DNA of 64,000 nt from Gallintestinimicrobium propionicum (GCF_025567525.1 NZ_JAOQJY010000004.1:137155-201154), one strand, 5' to 3'. Counted from the first letter of the stretch, positions 30,256-38,615 are shown. The notes: a model not told the origin generated them from the letters alone. Program-made: numbers and translations.

Positions 30256-31251
30256 ATGTTATTAGATGGTAAAACAATTCTGATCACAGGTGGTACCGGC
30301 TCTTTCGGCAAATGCTTTACCCGTTATGTCATGGAGCACTCCAACCCCAAAAAGGTGATCATTTATTCCAGAGACGAATTTAAACAGTGGATGATGGAAA
30401 ATGAATTCAAGGAATATGCAGACAAGCTTCGCTTCTTCATCGGCGACGTCAGAGATCAGGAGCGTCTGCGCCGCGCATTTGAAGGTGTTGATTATGTCAT
30501 CCATGCAGCAGCCTTAAAGCAGGTTCCCGCCTGTGAATATAACCCGAACGAAGCGATCAAGACCAACATTCACGGCGCGATGAACATCATCGAGGCAGCC
30601 CTGGACACCAATGTAAAAAAGGTCGTTGCACTTTCCACCGACAAAGCGGTAAACCCGGTCAACCTTTACGGCGGCACAAAGCTCGTCAGCGACAAGCTGT
30701 TTATCGCAGCGAATGCCTATGTCGGCAATAAGGACATCAACTTCTCGATCGTTCGCTACGGCAACGTTGCAGGAAGCCGCGGTTCGATTATCCCGTTTTT
30801 CCGCAAGCTCATCGCAGACGGGCAGACAGAGCTTCCGATCACCGACCTGCGCATGACCCGTTTCTGGATCAGCCTGGAGCAGGGCGTGCAACTGGTGATT
30901 AAAGCCCTCGAAGAAGCAAAAGGCGGCGAAACCTTTATCAGCAAAATCCCTTCCTTTAAAATTACCGACCTCGCAGAAGCGATGCTTCCCGGCTGCGGAA
31001 TCAAGGAAATCGGTATCCGCCCCGGCGAAAAGCTGCATGAAATCATGGTAACAACTGAGGATTCTTTTACGACCTACGAATACGAAAAGCACTTCATCGT
31101 ATATCCCCAGATGACCTGGAACAACAAACAGCAGCCTGACATGAGCGGTCACAAGGTAGCCGAAGGCTTCTCCTACAGCTCCGACAATAATACGGAATGG
31201 CTGTCCGTAGAACAAATCCGCGAGCTGTTAAAGACTGTTAAAACTGTATAA
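30256..31251 (+). CDS. pseB: UDP-N-acetylglucosamine 4,6-dehydratase (inverting), PseB/FlaA1-like
   Basis: This 331-residue short-chain dehydrogenase of the extended type has the NAD-binding GGTGSFG, an IIYSRDEFKQWMM segment, the HAAALKQVPACEYNP stretch and STDKAVNPVNLYGGTK with the active YxxxK. These are hallmarks of PseB and related flagellin or capsule sugar enzymes. It would make a UDP-4-keto-6-deoxy sugar. ATG 30256 follows GGAGG by 9 nt; the frame upstream to 30211 lacks family similarity. No other pseudaminic-acid genes are in the window, so its end product is open. Confidence 0.92.
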   Translation: MLLDGKTILITGGTGSFGKCFTRYVMEHSNPKKVIIYSRDEFKQWMMENEFKEYADKLRFFIGDVRDQERLRRAFEGVDYVIHAAALKQVPACEYNPNEAIKTNIHGAMNIIEAALDTNVKKVVALSTDKAVNPVNLYGGTKLVSDKLFIAANAYVGNKDINFSIVRYGNVAGSRGSIIPFFRKLIADGQTELPITDLRMTRFWISLEQGVQLVIKALEEAKGGETFISKIPSFKITDLAEAMLPGCGIKEIGIRPGEKLHEIMVTTEDSFTTYEYEKHFIVYPQMTWNNKQQPDMSGHKVAEGFSYSSDNNTEWLSVEQIRELLKTVKTV

Positions 31252-31252
31252 A

Positions 31253-31296
31253 ACAATAGAATGCACGCTCTGCGAGCATTCTATTGTCATGAATAA
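31253..31296. repeat. Composite palindromic repeat, outer hairpin module only
   Basis: ACAATAGAATGC (31253-31264) pairs with GCATTCTATTGT (31276-31287), followed by CATGAATAA. The 35-nt hairpin is identical to 34664-34698, including the CATGAATAA that follows. It begins 2 nt after the pseB stop codon. Confidence 0.85.
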
Positions 31297-31352
31297 AAAA
31301 CCCGCTTCTGCACCTTTGGACAATAAATCCCGGGTGCGGGAGCGGTTTTTTT
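31295..31352. terminator. Bidirectional terminator between pseB and prfA
   Basis: A 13-bp stem with two G-U pairs, 31302-31314 against 31333-31345, is flanked by AAAAAA and TTTTTTT. It can end both the plus-strand pseB and the minus-strand prfA transcript. Confidence 0.85.
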
Positions 31353-31372
31353 ATTCTCTATTTAAATACCCT

Positions 31373-31488
31373 GCTGATCAGGCAATCACGTTCTGATTCA
31401 TCTTTGCAAGTTTTGCTGCCTGGATCGCATGCCGATCAGGCAATCGCATTTTGATTCATCTTTGCAAGTTTTGCTGCCTGATCGGCTG
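31373..31488. repeat. 58-bp tandem duplication covering the prfA 3' end
   Basis: Copy 1 (31373-31430) and copy 2 (31431-31488) are near-identical. Copy 2 includes the last codons and stop of prfA. Copy 1, downstream of the stop, would encode the same ending, QAAKLAKMNQN-V-IA and stop, but in another frame since 58 is not a multiple of 3. Confidence 0.85.
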
Positions 31489-32518
31489 CAGTCAGGTTAT
31501 CGATCAGCTCCTGGATGTCGCCGTCCATGATCGCATCGATTTTGTACAGTGTCAGCTTGATTCTGTGATCCGTCACACGTCCCTGAGGGAAGTTGTAGGT
31601 ACGGATTTTCTCAGAACGGTCGCCGGTTCCTACCTGGCTGCGGCGCAGCTCGGCTTCCTCGTCGTGGCGCTTCTGCTGTTCCAAATCATACAGCTTTGCA
31701 CGCAGCACCTTCAACGCCTTGTCTTTATTTTTCAGCTGGCTCTTTTCATCCTGGCAGGAAATTACGATTCCGGTCGGGATGTGGGTCAGACGTACTGCAG
31801 AGTCCGTCGTGTTGACGCACTGACCACCGTTTCCGGATGCACGGAATACATCGAATTTACAGTCGTTCATATCGATCTGCACGTCGAAATCCTCTACCTC
31901 CGGCATAATCGCAACCGTGATCGTCGAGGTGTGGATTCTGCCGCCGCTCTCCGTCTCCGGCACACGCTGCACGCGATGCACACCGCTCTCATATTTGAGC
32001 CTCGAATACGCACCCTGACCGGAAATCATGAAGCTGACATATTTCATGCCTCCGATGCCGATTTCTTCCACGTCCATCGTCTCCACCCGCCAACGCTGAC
32101 GCTCTGCATAGCGCACATACATCCGATAAATTTCCGCTGCAAACAGCGCCGCCTCGTCGCCGCCCGCACCCGCACGGATTTCCACGATAACGTTTTTCTC
32201 ATCGTTGGGGTCCTTGGGAAGCAGCAGGATTTTCAGCTCCTCCTCCAGCTCCGAAACACGGGTCTTTGCGCTGTTTAACTCCTCTTTTAACATTTCGCGC
32301 ATATCCGGATCATTTTCCTCGTCCAGCATCATCAGGCTGTCTTCGATATCCTGATTGCACTTCTTATATTCCCGATACGCCTCGACGATCGGAGTCAGAT
32401 CACTCTGCTCCTTCATCAGGGCACGGAAGCGTTCCTGATTGGCTGTGACATCAGGCTCATTTAATTCGCCCATAATCTCTTCAAACCGAATCAGCAAATC
32501 CTCCAGTTTATCAAACAT
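31436..32518 (-). CDS. prfA: Peptide chain release factor 1
   Basis: RF1 (360 residues) releases peptides at UAA and UAG. The GGQ motif is in ASGNGGQCVNTTDSAV, and the codon-recognition tripeptide is PET in VPETESGGRIHTST, which fits RF1 and not RF2. The GGQ glutamine would be methylated by PrmC, encoded just upstream. The prmC-prfA gap holds a palindromic element, and the 3' end has been duplicated in tandem. Confidence 0.97.
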   Translation of the reverse strand: MFDKLEDLLIRFEEIMGELNEPDVTANQERFRALMKEQSDLTPIVEAYREYKKCNQDIEDSLMMLDEENDPDMREMLKEELNSAKTRVSELEEELKILLLPKDPNDEKNVIVEIRAGAGGDEAALFAAEIYRMYVRYAERQRWRVETMDVEEIGIGGMKYVSFMISGQGAYSRLKYESGVHRVQRVPETESGGRIHTSTITVAIMPEVEDFDVQIDMNDCKFDVFRASGNGGQCVNTTDSAVRLTHIPTGIVISCQDEKSQLKNKDKALKVLRAKLYDLEQQKRHDEEAELRRSQVGTGDRSEKIRTYNFPQGRVTDHRIKLTLYKIDAIMDGDIQELIDNLTAADQAAKLAKMNQNAIA

Positions 32519-32547
32519 CTGATTTTCTCCATTCTATCTGTCAAAAC

Positions 32548-32642
32548 AGTTACAGTTCACTGCATCATTCGCAGCTTCGTGTTCACAGATTCTCATGCGA
32601 GCATGGAATCTGTGAACGCGAAGCCACGAGTGAACTGTAACT
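32548..32642. repeat. MITE-like inverted-end element, copy B
   Basis: The ends AGTTACAGTTCACT (32548-32561) and AGTGAACTGTAACT (32629-32642) are perfect 14-bp inverted repeats. Inside, CACAGATTC pairs with GAATCTGTG. It fills the prmC-prfA gap and touches the first base of the prmC stop codon. Confidence 0.85.
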
Positions 32643-33478
32643 TACCACAACGTTCCAAATACGACTCTGTCCAGTCCGGCAAAATCCTGCACGCACTCCA
32701 CTTCCCGGTAGCCTGCCTGCTCCATCAGTCGCTGCACAGCTTCTCCCTGATCATAACCGATCTCAAAAAACAGCTGCCCGCCGCCGCAGAGATGCTCCTT
32801 TGCGCCCTGTATGATTTTCCGGTAAAAATCCAGTCCGTCTGCACCGCCATCCAGCGCCTGCATCGGCTCATGCTCCCGCACCTCTTCCATCAGCGTCGGA
32901 ATCACATCGGAGCAGATATAAGGCGGATTGGATACAATAATCTCAAACTTTCCCTCGACCGGCGCAAACAGATCGCCCTGCACAAACAACGCACTGTTTT
33001 CTCCCAGCTGCTCTGCATTTTTTCGCGCCACTTCCAACGCTTCCTCCGACAGGTCGGCGCCGACGCCGCTGCAATCGTTGGAATAGTGTAAAAGGCTCAG
33101 TAAAATACAGCCGGAACCCGTACAAAGATCCAGAATCCGAAATCCGTCATGAAGGTTTTTCATCACTTCTTCCACCAGAACTTCCGTATCCTGACGAGGA
33201 ATCAATACATGTTCATTGACTGAAAAAGTCAGTCCCATAAACTCCTGCTCTCCGGTCAGCTGCTGCAGCGGGATATGCTCTGCGCGTTTTGCAAGCAGCT
33301 GCTCATACGCCTGCTGCTCTGTCTCTGCAACCTCGCGGTCGCCGTGCACCAGCAGATCATTACGGCTCGTATGGCAGACATATTCCAGCAACAGCCGCGC
33401 ATCGAGATCGGCTTCCGGGATGCCTGCTGCCGCCAGCTTTTCTTTTCCAAGAACATAAAGGCTACGGTACTCCATCAC
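32642..33478 (-). CDS. prmC: Release factor glutamine methyltransferase
   Basis: PrmC (278 residues) methylates the GGQ glutamine of RF1 and RF2. The SAM motif ILDLCTGSGCI and the catalytic NPPY in IIVSNPPYI are present, with the N-terminal helical domain containing VHGDREVAETEQ and IPLQQLTGEQEFMG. The start overlaps the stop of the DUF1385 gene by 4 nt, and prfA follows, a common pairing. Confidence 0.96.
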   Translation of the reverse strand: MMEYRSLYVLGKEKLAAAGIPEADLDARLLLEYVCHTSRNDLLVHGDREVAETEQQAYEQLLAKRAEHIPLQQLTGEQEFMGLTFSVNEHVLIPRQDTEVLVEEVMKNLHDGFRILDLCTGSGCILLSLLHYSNDCSGVGADLSEEALEVARKNAEQLGENSALFVQGDLFAPVEGKFEIIVSNPPYICSDVIPTLMEEVREHEPMQALDGGADGLDFYRKIIQGAKEHLCGGGQLFFEIGYDQGEAVQRLMEQAGYREVECVQDFAGLDRVVFGTLW

Positions 33479-34626
33479 TGCTCCCTACTTTCTTCCGCAG
33501 CTGCTTTACCTGCCTCCATACCTTCAGCCGCTTCTGCGTCCTCTGCTTCCTGCGCTTTTGCCGCCGCATCCTGCTTTTCCCAGTCCTCCACGTCGTATCC
33601 GAACGTCTCTTTCAGATACGCCTTCCAGTCAAATACCGCTTCCACAGAGGCGATCGCAACCTCGATCATCGAATCGTCCGGCTCTTTGGTTGTCAGCCTC
33701 TGCAGCCACATGCCAGGCGCAGAAATGATCCGAACGAGGAAATTGTCGCTGCGTCCAGCCAGACGAATCAGCTCATAGGAAATTCCGGCGATCACAGGAA
33801 TCAAAAGAATCCGCAATCCAAGTCTCAACAGCGGGTTCTGTACCCGGATAAACAAAAACAGCACGATGCTCACCAGCATGACAAACAACAAAAAGCTCGT
33901 TCCGCAGCGCTTGTGCAGTCTGGAGCTTTTGCGGACATTTTTCACCGTCAGCTCTCTGCCGCGCTCGATGCAGTTGATACATTTATGCTCCGCGCCGTGA
34001 TACATATATACGCGCCGGATATCCTTCATCGCAGAAATTCCTGCTATATATGCAACGAAAATCACGATACGCAGCACGCCTTCCACAATCGCCAGCAGCG
34101 ACTCATTCAGCACATAGTGGGAAAACAGCATGCTCAGAAAATACGGCAGCACGATAAAAATTGCAACTGCCATCAGAATCGACAGCGCAACCGTTCCGCC
34201 GACTGCAATGCTTTCTGCCGCGCCGGATTTTTTCTCTTTCGTATCCGTCGCATCCGCTTTCCCATCCACGTTTTCTGTGACTGCATCCGAAACCGTTTCC
34301 TTCTGCTCCGGCTTTTTGGCCTTTTTCTTCTGGTCGGCTATATTCTTCTCCGGCTCGTCTTCTTCAAAAAACTGCGCCGACCAGGTCAGTGTGCTCATGC
34401 CAAGCACCAGCGAGTCTATAAAATTAAATACACCGCGTAAAAAAGGAATCTTCGTGATCTTCTTATCGCCCCAGATTCCTTTATAATCTTCTTTTTTCAG
34501 CTCAATTTTGCCATCCGGTCTGCGCACTGCAACCGCATAGCTGTCCTGATTTTTCATCATGACACCTTCCAGAACCGCCTGCCCGCCGATTCCGCAATAG
34601 CATCTTTTTTTTCTCTTTTTTCCCAT
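33475..34626 (-). CDS. DUF1385 membrane protein
   Basis: This 383-residue protein has the DUF1385 signature GGQAVLEGVMMKN near the N-terminus, followed by YMYHGAEHKCINCIERG and RLHKRCGTSFLLFV. Several membrane helices lie between residues 140 and 290, and charged low-complexity stretches flank them, including an Ala/Glu-rich C-terminus. DUF1385 genes are commonly next to prmC and prfA in Firmicutes, as here. The function is not known; the conserved Cys and His residues suggest metal binding. Confidence 0.9.
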   Translation of the reverse strand: MGKKRKKRCYCGIGGQAVLEGVMMKNQDSYAVAVRRPDGKIELKKEDYKGIWGDKKITKIPFLRGVFNFIDSLVLGMSTLTWSAQFFEEDEPEKNIADQKKKAKKPEQKETVSDAVTENVDGKADATDTKEKKSGAAESIAVGGTVALSILMAVAIFIVLPYFLSMLFSHYVLNESLLAIVEGVLRIVIFVAYIAGISAMKDIRRVYMYHGAEHKCINCIERGRELTVKNVRKSSRLHKRCGTSFLLFVMLVSIVLFLFIRVQNPLLRLGLRILLIPVIAGISYELIRLAGRSDNFLVRIISAPGMWLQRLTTKEPDDSMIEVAIASVEAVFDWKAYLKETFGYDVEDWEKQDAAAKAQEAEDAEAAEGMEAGKAAAEESREQ

Positions 34627-34663
34627 AATTGTAGTCCTTATTAAAAAGAATTCTGCACACTAA

Positions 34664-34868
34664 ACAATAGAATGCACGCTCTGCGAGCATTCTATTGTCA
34701 TGAATAAGAATGTGCCTTGGCACATTCTCGCGCACTGCGGCGGGTCGCGTAAGCGACATTCTACCATTCCGCCGCAGTGCGATCCTCGCGGAGCGTTTTT
34801 ATCGTATAGAAACGAAGTTTCCTATACGATAAAAAGGAATAGAATGCTCGCAAAGCGCGCATTCTATT
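34664..34868. repeat. Composite palindromic repeat, full-length copy
   Basis: Five hairpins follow each other in this gap. H1 is ACAATAGAATGC/GCATTCTATTGT (34664-34698). H2 is AGAATGTGCC-TT-GGCACATTCT (34707-34728). H3 is GCACTGCGGCG/CGCCGCAGTGC with an inner TCGC/GCGA (34732-34780). H4 is TTTTATCGTATA/TATACGATAAAA (34797-34834). H5 is AATAGAATGC/GCATTCTATT (34838-34868), which resembles H1. Partial copies occur at 16543, 31253, 54630 and 62843. Confidence 0.88.
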
Positions 34869-34881
34869 GTCACAATTAAAT

Positions 34882-34913
34882 TAAGGTTGAGATTTATAAA
34901 AACCTCAACCTTA
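34882..34913 (-). terminator. Terminator-like hairpin after rpmE
   Basis: TAAGGTTGAG (34882-34891) pairs perfectly with CTCAACCTTA (34904-34913). On the minus strand it is followed by AATTTAATTG, a weak U-tract, just past the rpmE stop. Confidence 0.65.
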
Positions 34914-34922
34914 CCCAATTTC

Positions 34923-35129
34923 TTATTTGCTTGCCACACCATACTTGCGGTTGAACTTATCGATACGTCCGCGAGCCTGTGCTGCCTTCTGCTGGCCAGT
35001 GTAGAAAGAATGGCACTTAGAGCAAACTTCAACGTGAAGTTCGGGCTTGGTAGAGCCGGTTACGAATGTGTTGCCACAGTTACAGGTTACAGTTGCCTGG
35101 TAGTAGTTAGGATGGATTCCTGCTTTCAT
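34923..35129 (-). CDS. rpmE: 50S ribosomal protein L31 (zinc-binding form)
   Basis: This 68-residue protein is bL31, beginning MKAGIHPNYYQATVTCNCG. It keeps the zinc cysteines CNC and CSKC and the basic C-terminus RGRIDKFNRKYG. The C+ form points to a zinc-replete version, usually replaced by a C- paralogue under zinc limitation; none is seen here. AAAGGAA precedes ATG 35129. Confidence 0.97.
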   Translation of the reverse strand: MKAGIHPNYYQATVTCNCGNTFVTGSTKPELHVEVCSKCHSFYTGQQKAAQARGRIDKFNRKYGVASK

Positions 35130-35228
35130 TTCCTTTCACCTCGTCTTATATTGATTGGTTATCTGTACTTGTTCTCATCCGCGAGGCCTTTCGGCCACTG
35201 CCTGTAATATTCTACGGACAGCTTATTC

Positions 35229-35257
35229 ATAATATCATAGGAGTGTGCGCAATGCAA
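35229..35257 (-). promoter_or_regulatory. Candidate promoter of rpmE
   Basis: On the minus strand TTGCAT (35257-35252) and TATTAT (35234-35229) are 17 nt apart. The -35 is weak. The leader between it and rpmE holds a GGCCGAAAGGCC hairpin. Confidence 0.4.
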
Positions 35258-35294
35258 GACTTTTTGCGGATTTTAAAAAATTTCCTGTCGGCTC

Positions 35295-35711
35295 TCAATA
35301 CTCCTTTTTTTTCGTATCTTTCTGCGCTGCCTCGATCAGCCCAAATTTCAGAAAAATCCCGTAAATATAAGATATGCCGCGGATATCTCCCAGTGCTTTC
35401 GGCCGTGTCACAACCGGCTTTCCTTCCGTCTTTTCAAATGCCAGCCGCACCGAGCTCCACGCCAGGCTTTTGCTGTTTTCCCGCCGGTCAATCCAGAGCT
35501 CCTTCGTCAGCTCGCCGTTTCGTCCGGTTTTCAGTTGATAGGAAAACGGCAGTCCGGAAATCGTCTGAAACGGATATCCCTCAAATGCAACAATGCAGTC
35601 CCAGAGATGCTGCTCGTCGTGGTTTTCGTGGAGGACAGTCAATAGCTCCGCGTGCGGAAGTTCCTCAATATCCCTATGCAGACCGGCGATTGGTTGAGTC
35701 TCTTCCCCCAT
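35295..35711 (-). CDS. Conserved protein of unknown function, partner of an XRE regulator
   Basis: This 138-residue protein was not recognised. It has a WDCIVAFEGYPFQT segment near residue 37, then FSYQLKTGRNGELTKELWIDRRENSKSLAWSS (shown in part), and GDIRGISYIYGIF near the end. It looks like a folded soluble domain with aromatic and charged conserved-type blocks. It starts one base after the XRE gene stops, with GGAGGAATAAA inside the last codons of that gene, so the two are coupled. The layout is like a regulator-effector pair, but the protein does not look like a known toxin. Confidence 0.75.
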   Translation of the reverse strand: MGEETQPIAGLHRDIEELPHAELLTVLHENHDEQHLWDCIVAFEGYPFQTISGLPFSYQLKTGRNGELTKELWIDRRENSKSLAWSSVRLAFEKTEGKPVVTRPKALGDIRGISYIYGIFLKFGLIEAAQKDTKKKEY

Positions 35712-35712
35712 T

Positions 35713-36039
35713 TTATTCCTCCGCCCCGTCGCAAAGCTTTAACTCGATATGTTTTCCCAACGCGGAGGCATATTTCTGCAAAACAACCAGCGTCGGAACT
35801 CTTTTTCCACTCTCCAGCCGCGCCAGATTCGAAGGCAAAATTCCTGTGATGTCCGCCACATCCTGCTGGGTCATCCCCTGCCGCCGTCTCTCTTCCACCA
35901 GCTGCCGGATCAACTCACAGGACTGCTCCAACGTCCTTTTCTGAATGTCTTCCGAATAAGCGGACAGACGCTTTTCCCGCACTTCTTTTTCTTTTTCGTA
36001 ATTCGTTCGATTATCCCGAAAATCGTAGGGCATTGACAT
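35713..36039 (-). CDS. XRE-family helix-turn-helix protein
   Basis: This 108-residue protein has a basic N-terminal helix and a C-terminal Cro/C1-type HTH: GMTQQDVADITGILPSNLARLE followed by SGKRVPTLVVLQKYASALG (the first shown whole is the recognition region at about residues 55-76, given here only as landmarks). The partner gene follows at one base. It may repress its own operon. The pair could be a toxin-antitoxin-like unit or simply a regulator with a conserved partner. Confidence 0.85.
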   Translation of the reverse strand: MSMPYDFRDNRTNYEKEKEVREKRLSAYSEDIQKRTLEQSCELIRQLVEERRRQGMTQQDVADITGILPSNLARLESGKRVPTLVVLQKYASALGKHIELKLCDGAEE

Positions 36040-36087
36040 TCTCCTTCTCCTGTAAATTCCGGTACAGCCTGGCGCAGATTTGCAGTC

Positions 36088-37203
36088 CTACAGTATATTC
36101 ACAAGCCACGGATCGACATCTGTAAGGGCACAATACAGCCAGGGATCCTCTTTGATTTCTTCTGCAAAGTCTCTTGCCAGCAAATATGCCTCCATCTCTG
36201 CTCCAAAAATGACTCCCATCATCTCTGCATTCCGCAGAGCGTCTTCCTTCTTTTGCTGCGCGTACAAAGCAGCTTCCCTTGCGTGCTCTTCTTCTGCCTT
36301 TTCTATTTCCGCGTCAATCCGCTTTTTCTTTTCCGCGTAATGTTTCAGATCCTCCAGGAAATCCAGATATACATAGAGCTCCTTCTGCACTTCATACATC
36401 TGATTTACTTCTTTATCATTTTTCTCCGGCTGTCTGGAAATACATTTTTGCCAGAAAATTGCCTTTCCCGTTTCCAAAATAGCCTCTCTGCATGCCTCGA
36501 TGCGGGATTTATACGTTTCCGGCTGCTGTTCTGATTGAAGATCACTGATCGCTTCTTTTTTCAGCTTTTCTGCATACAGCATATGGATCCGAGGCAAATC
36601 CTTCAGCGGACTGTGTTCTCCATTCCATACCAGCCGATCCATCCAGAACAGCTGCTCAAACAGCGCATCCTCTTTATCATACAATAATGCCAGTTTTAGC
36701 ATTGCAGGAATATATTGCCGATTTGCCGCAATTTCATAATATTTGCAGGCAACCTCCGGATGGTTCTTTTCCATCAGCGCTCCCATACAATAGCAGGCTT
36801 CCGGATGCTCCTGCTGAGCTGCCTGTTTCAGCCAGCTCAATACCTGTTTGAATTCTTCCTCGGACAGGTTCCCGTTTGCCTGCTGCGCTGTCCATATTGC
36901 AAGCCGATAGCAGGCTTCCGCATTTCCTACATTCGCTGCTTTTTGATATGCAGCAATCGCTTCTTCTGTATTTCCTTTCTGCATGGCGTCCGCTCCCTGA
37001 CGATACAATGCAAATGCACTGCCACGCTGCTTGCCCAGTTCTAAAATGCGGGCTGCCAGCGCCTTATCCTGTGCCAGGAACCAGTCGTACTCCACCAGAT
37101 TGTCTTCAATATAATCCTGATTGACTGCACGTCGGATCCATTCCGCTGCAATGAATGGATTTTGTGTCTTTGTCATACCCTTTATCCAGAAATACCCACA
37201 CAA
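36088..37203 (-). CDS. TPR/SEL1-repeat protein with a damaged 5' end
   Basis: The 371-residue frame opens at a TTG (37203) with no ribosome-binding site. It holds SEL1/TPR-like helical repeats, for example ALYRQGADAMQKGNTEEAIAAYQKAA and EACYRLAIWTAQQA (in part), then a long charged coiled-coil near residues 290-325. The SEL1 pattern (AEFLCGYFWIKG) starts upstream of the TTG. The same frame is open to 37299 with protein-like sequence but no start codon, so the gene appears to have lost its start. It lies 107 nt after the M18 aminopeptidase. Function unknown, probably protein-protein contact. Confidence 0.7.
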   Translation of the reverse strand: MCGYFWIKGMTKTQNPFIAAEWIRRAVNQDYIEDNLVEYDWFLAQDKALAARILELGKQRGSAFALYRQGADAMQKGNTEEAIAAYQKAANVGNAEACYRLAIWTAQQANGNLSEEEFKQVLSWLKQAAQQEHPEACYCMGALMEKNHPEVACKYYEIAANRQYIPAMLKLALLYDKEDALFEQLFWMDRLVWNGEHSPLKDLPRIHMLYAEKLKKEAISDLQSEQQPETYKSRIEACREAILETGKAIFWQKCISRQPEKNDKEVNQMYEVQKELYVYLDFLEDLKHYAEKKKRIDAEIEKAEEEHAREAALYAQQKKEDALRNAEMMGVIFGAEMEAYLLARDFAEEIKEDPWLYCALTDVDPWLVNIL

Positions 37204-37310
37204 AAATTCTGCAGGTGCATAGCTTCCAAACGCTGCCTTTTGTTTGAAGCGAATTTTTCCCGGGGTCAGGTACCAACACTCCGATTTCGTCCTCTCGTGT
37301 CAAAGGAAAC

Positions 37311-38588
37311 TCACACAAATAAATGCTCTGCCAGCTGTGCCAGTGCTTCGGTATCCTTCACCCCCGCTGTCTCGAATGCAGAATGCATGGCCAACTGTGC
37401 CAGTCCCACATCCGCAGAGGGAATGGAGACATGGGCAGTAGAAATGTTTCCAAGCGTGGAGCCGCCTGCGATATCCGAACGGTTTGCAAAGGTCTGCAGC
37501 GGGATCTCCCAGGTATTACAGATCTGGCGGACAATTGCTGCAGAATAACCGTCTGTTGTATATTTCTGACTGCCGTTATATTTGAGCACAACGCCACCGT
37601 TTAAGTACGGACGGTTAGTCGGATCGGTCTTCTCCGGATGGTTCGGATGCACCGCATGTCCGTTGTCCGCGGACAAAAGAAAGCTGTTCTGATAAAAGCT
37701 ACGCTTCCAGAGCCTGTTTTTATCCGGATAGACATTTTCCAGAACAATTTCCAGAAACTCCTCCAAAAACGTGGAATCTGCGCCCTGCTTCGTTCCGCTT
37801 CCAACTTCTTCATTGTCAAACAGCGCATACACACTGATAGATTCTTCCGGCTTCGATGCCAGAAATCCGCGCAGCGTCGCATAAGCACATTGCAGATCGT
37901 CCAGACGCGGAGAGCCGATCAGGGAATCGTCCGCTCCCATGATGCGCCCTTTATCCCGGTTATACACATACAGATCACTGCCAAGAATCTCCTCTTCCGC
38001 CACGTCTGCCGCTTCTGCGCACAGCCTTTTGATCGAAAGCTCCTGATCCAGCCCCATCAGTGGTGCCATGTCTGTCTGCGGATTGTATGCAAAGCCATTG
38101 TTGATTTCCCGGTTAAAATGAATCGCTACATTGGGAATTATCAACAGGTCTTTTTTCAGATTGACGAGCTTTGCTTCCGGCTTTCCATCTTTTCCGGCCA
38201 CAAACACACGACCGGCAACGGAAAGCGGGCGATCCAGCCACGGGCTTAAAATCATGCCGCCGTATTTTTCCACATTCAGCTTCACATAGGTGTTTTCCAC
38301 CTTCATCTCCGGCACTTCCTTGATTTTAAAGCACGGAGAATCGCTGTGGCTTGCTGCAATCCGGAAACCCTTGGCAGGATTTTCGGGGATTTTCACCGCC
38401 AGCACTGCAGAACCGTTCTGCATCGTATAATAGCTTCCGCCCGGCACGAGCGCTCCCTCCGCCAGATTTTCCAGCTTTTCAAAGCCGTTTTCCAAAAGCA
38501 GCGCTTCTACGTTTGCCGCCGCATGGAATGCCGTCGGGCTCTCCTCGATAAATTGAAGCATCGCTTCGGTTATGCTTTGGTTTTTCAT
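37311..38588 (-). CDS. apeB: M18 family zinc aminopeptidase
   Basis: This 425-residue enzyme removes N-terminal, often acidic, residues from peptides in the cytoplasm. Metal and catalytic motifs of clan MH are visible: ASHSDSPCFK, GADDSLIGSPRLDD, LFDNEEVGSGT and SADNGHAVHPN. The N-terminus MLQFIEESPTAFHAAAN is typical. GGAGAGG precedes ATG 38588. Three 26-bp tandem repeats lie between it and feoB. Confidence 0.95.
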   Translation of the reverse strand: MKNQSITEAMLQFIEESPTAFHAAANVEALLLENGFEKLENLAEGALVPGGSYYTMQNGSAVLAVKIPENPAKGFRIAASHSDSPCFKIKEVPEMKVENTYVKLNVEKYGGMILSPWLDRPLSVAGRVFVAGKDGKPEAKLVNLKKDLLIIPNVAIHFNREINNGFAYNPQTDMAPLMGLDQELSIKRLCAEAADVAEEEILGSDLYVYNRDKGRIMGADDSLIGSPRLDDLQCAYATLRGFLASKPEESISVYALFDNEEVGSGTKQGADSTFLEEFLEIVLENVYPDKNRLWKRSFYQNSFLLSADNGHAVHPNHPEKTDPTNRPYLNGGVVLKYNGSQKYTTDGYSAAIVRQICNTWEIPLQTFANRSDIAGGSTLGNISTAHVSIPSADVGLAQLAMHSAFETAGVKDTEALAQLAEHLFV

Positions 38589-38615
38589 AATGTACCTCTC
38601 CTGATTTCCTATTTT

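Noticed and set aside
34664..34868. Possible CRISPR array
   Set aside because: The units are different hairpins, not direct repeats with spacers of equal size.
35295..36039. Established toxin-antitoxin system
   Set aside because: The layout fits, but the 138-residue protein matches no toxin family I can name, so it is reported only as a coupled pair.
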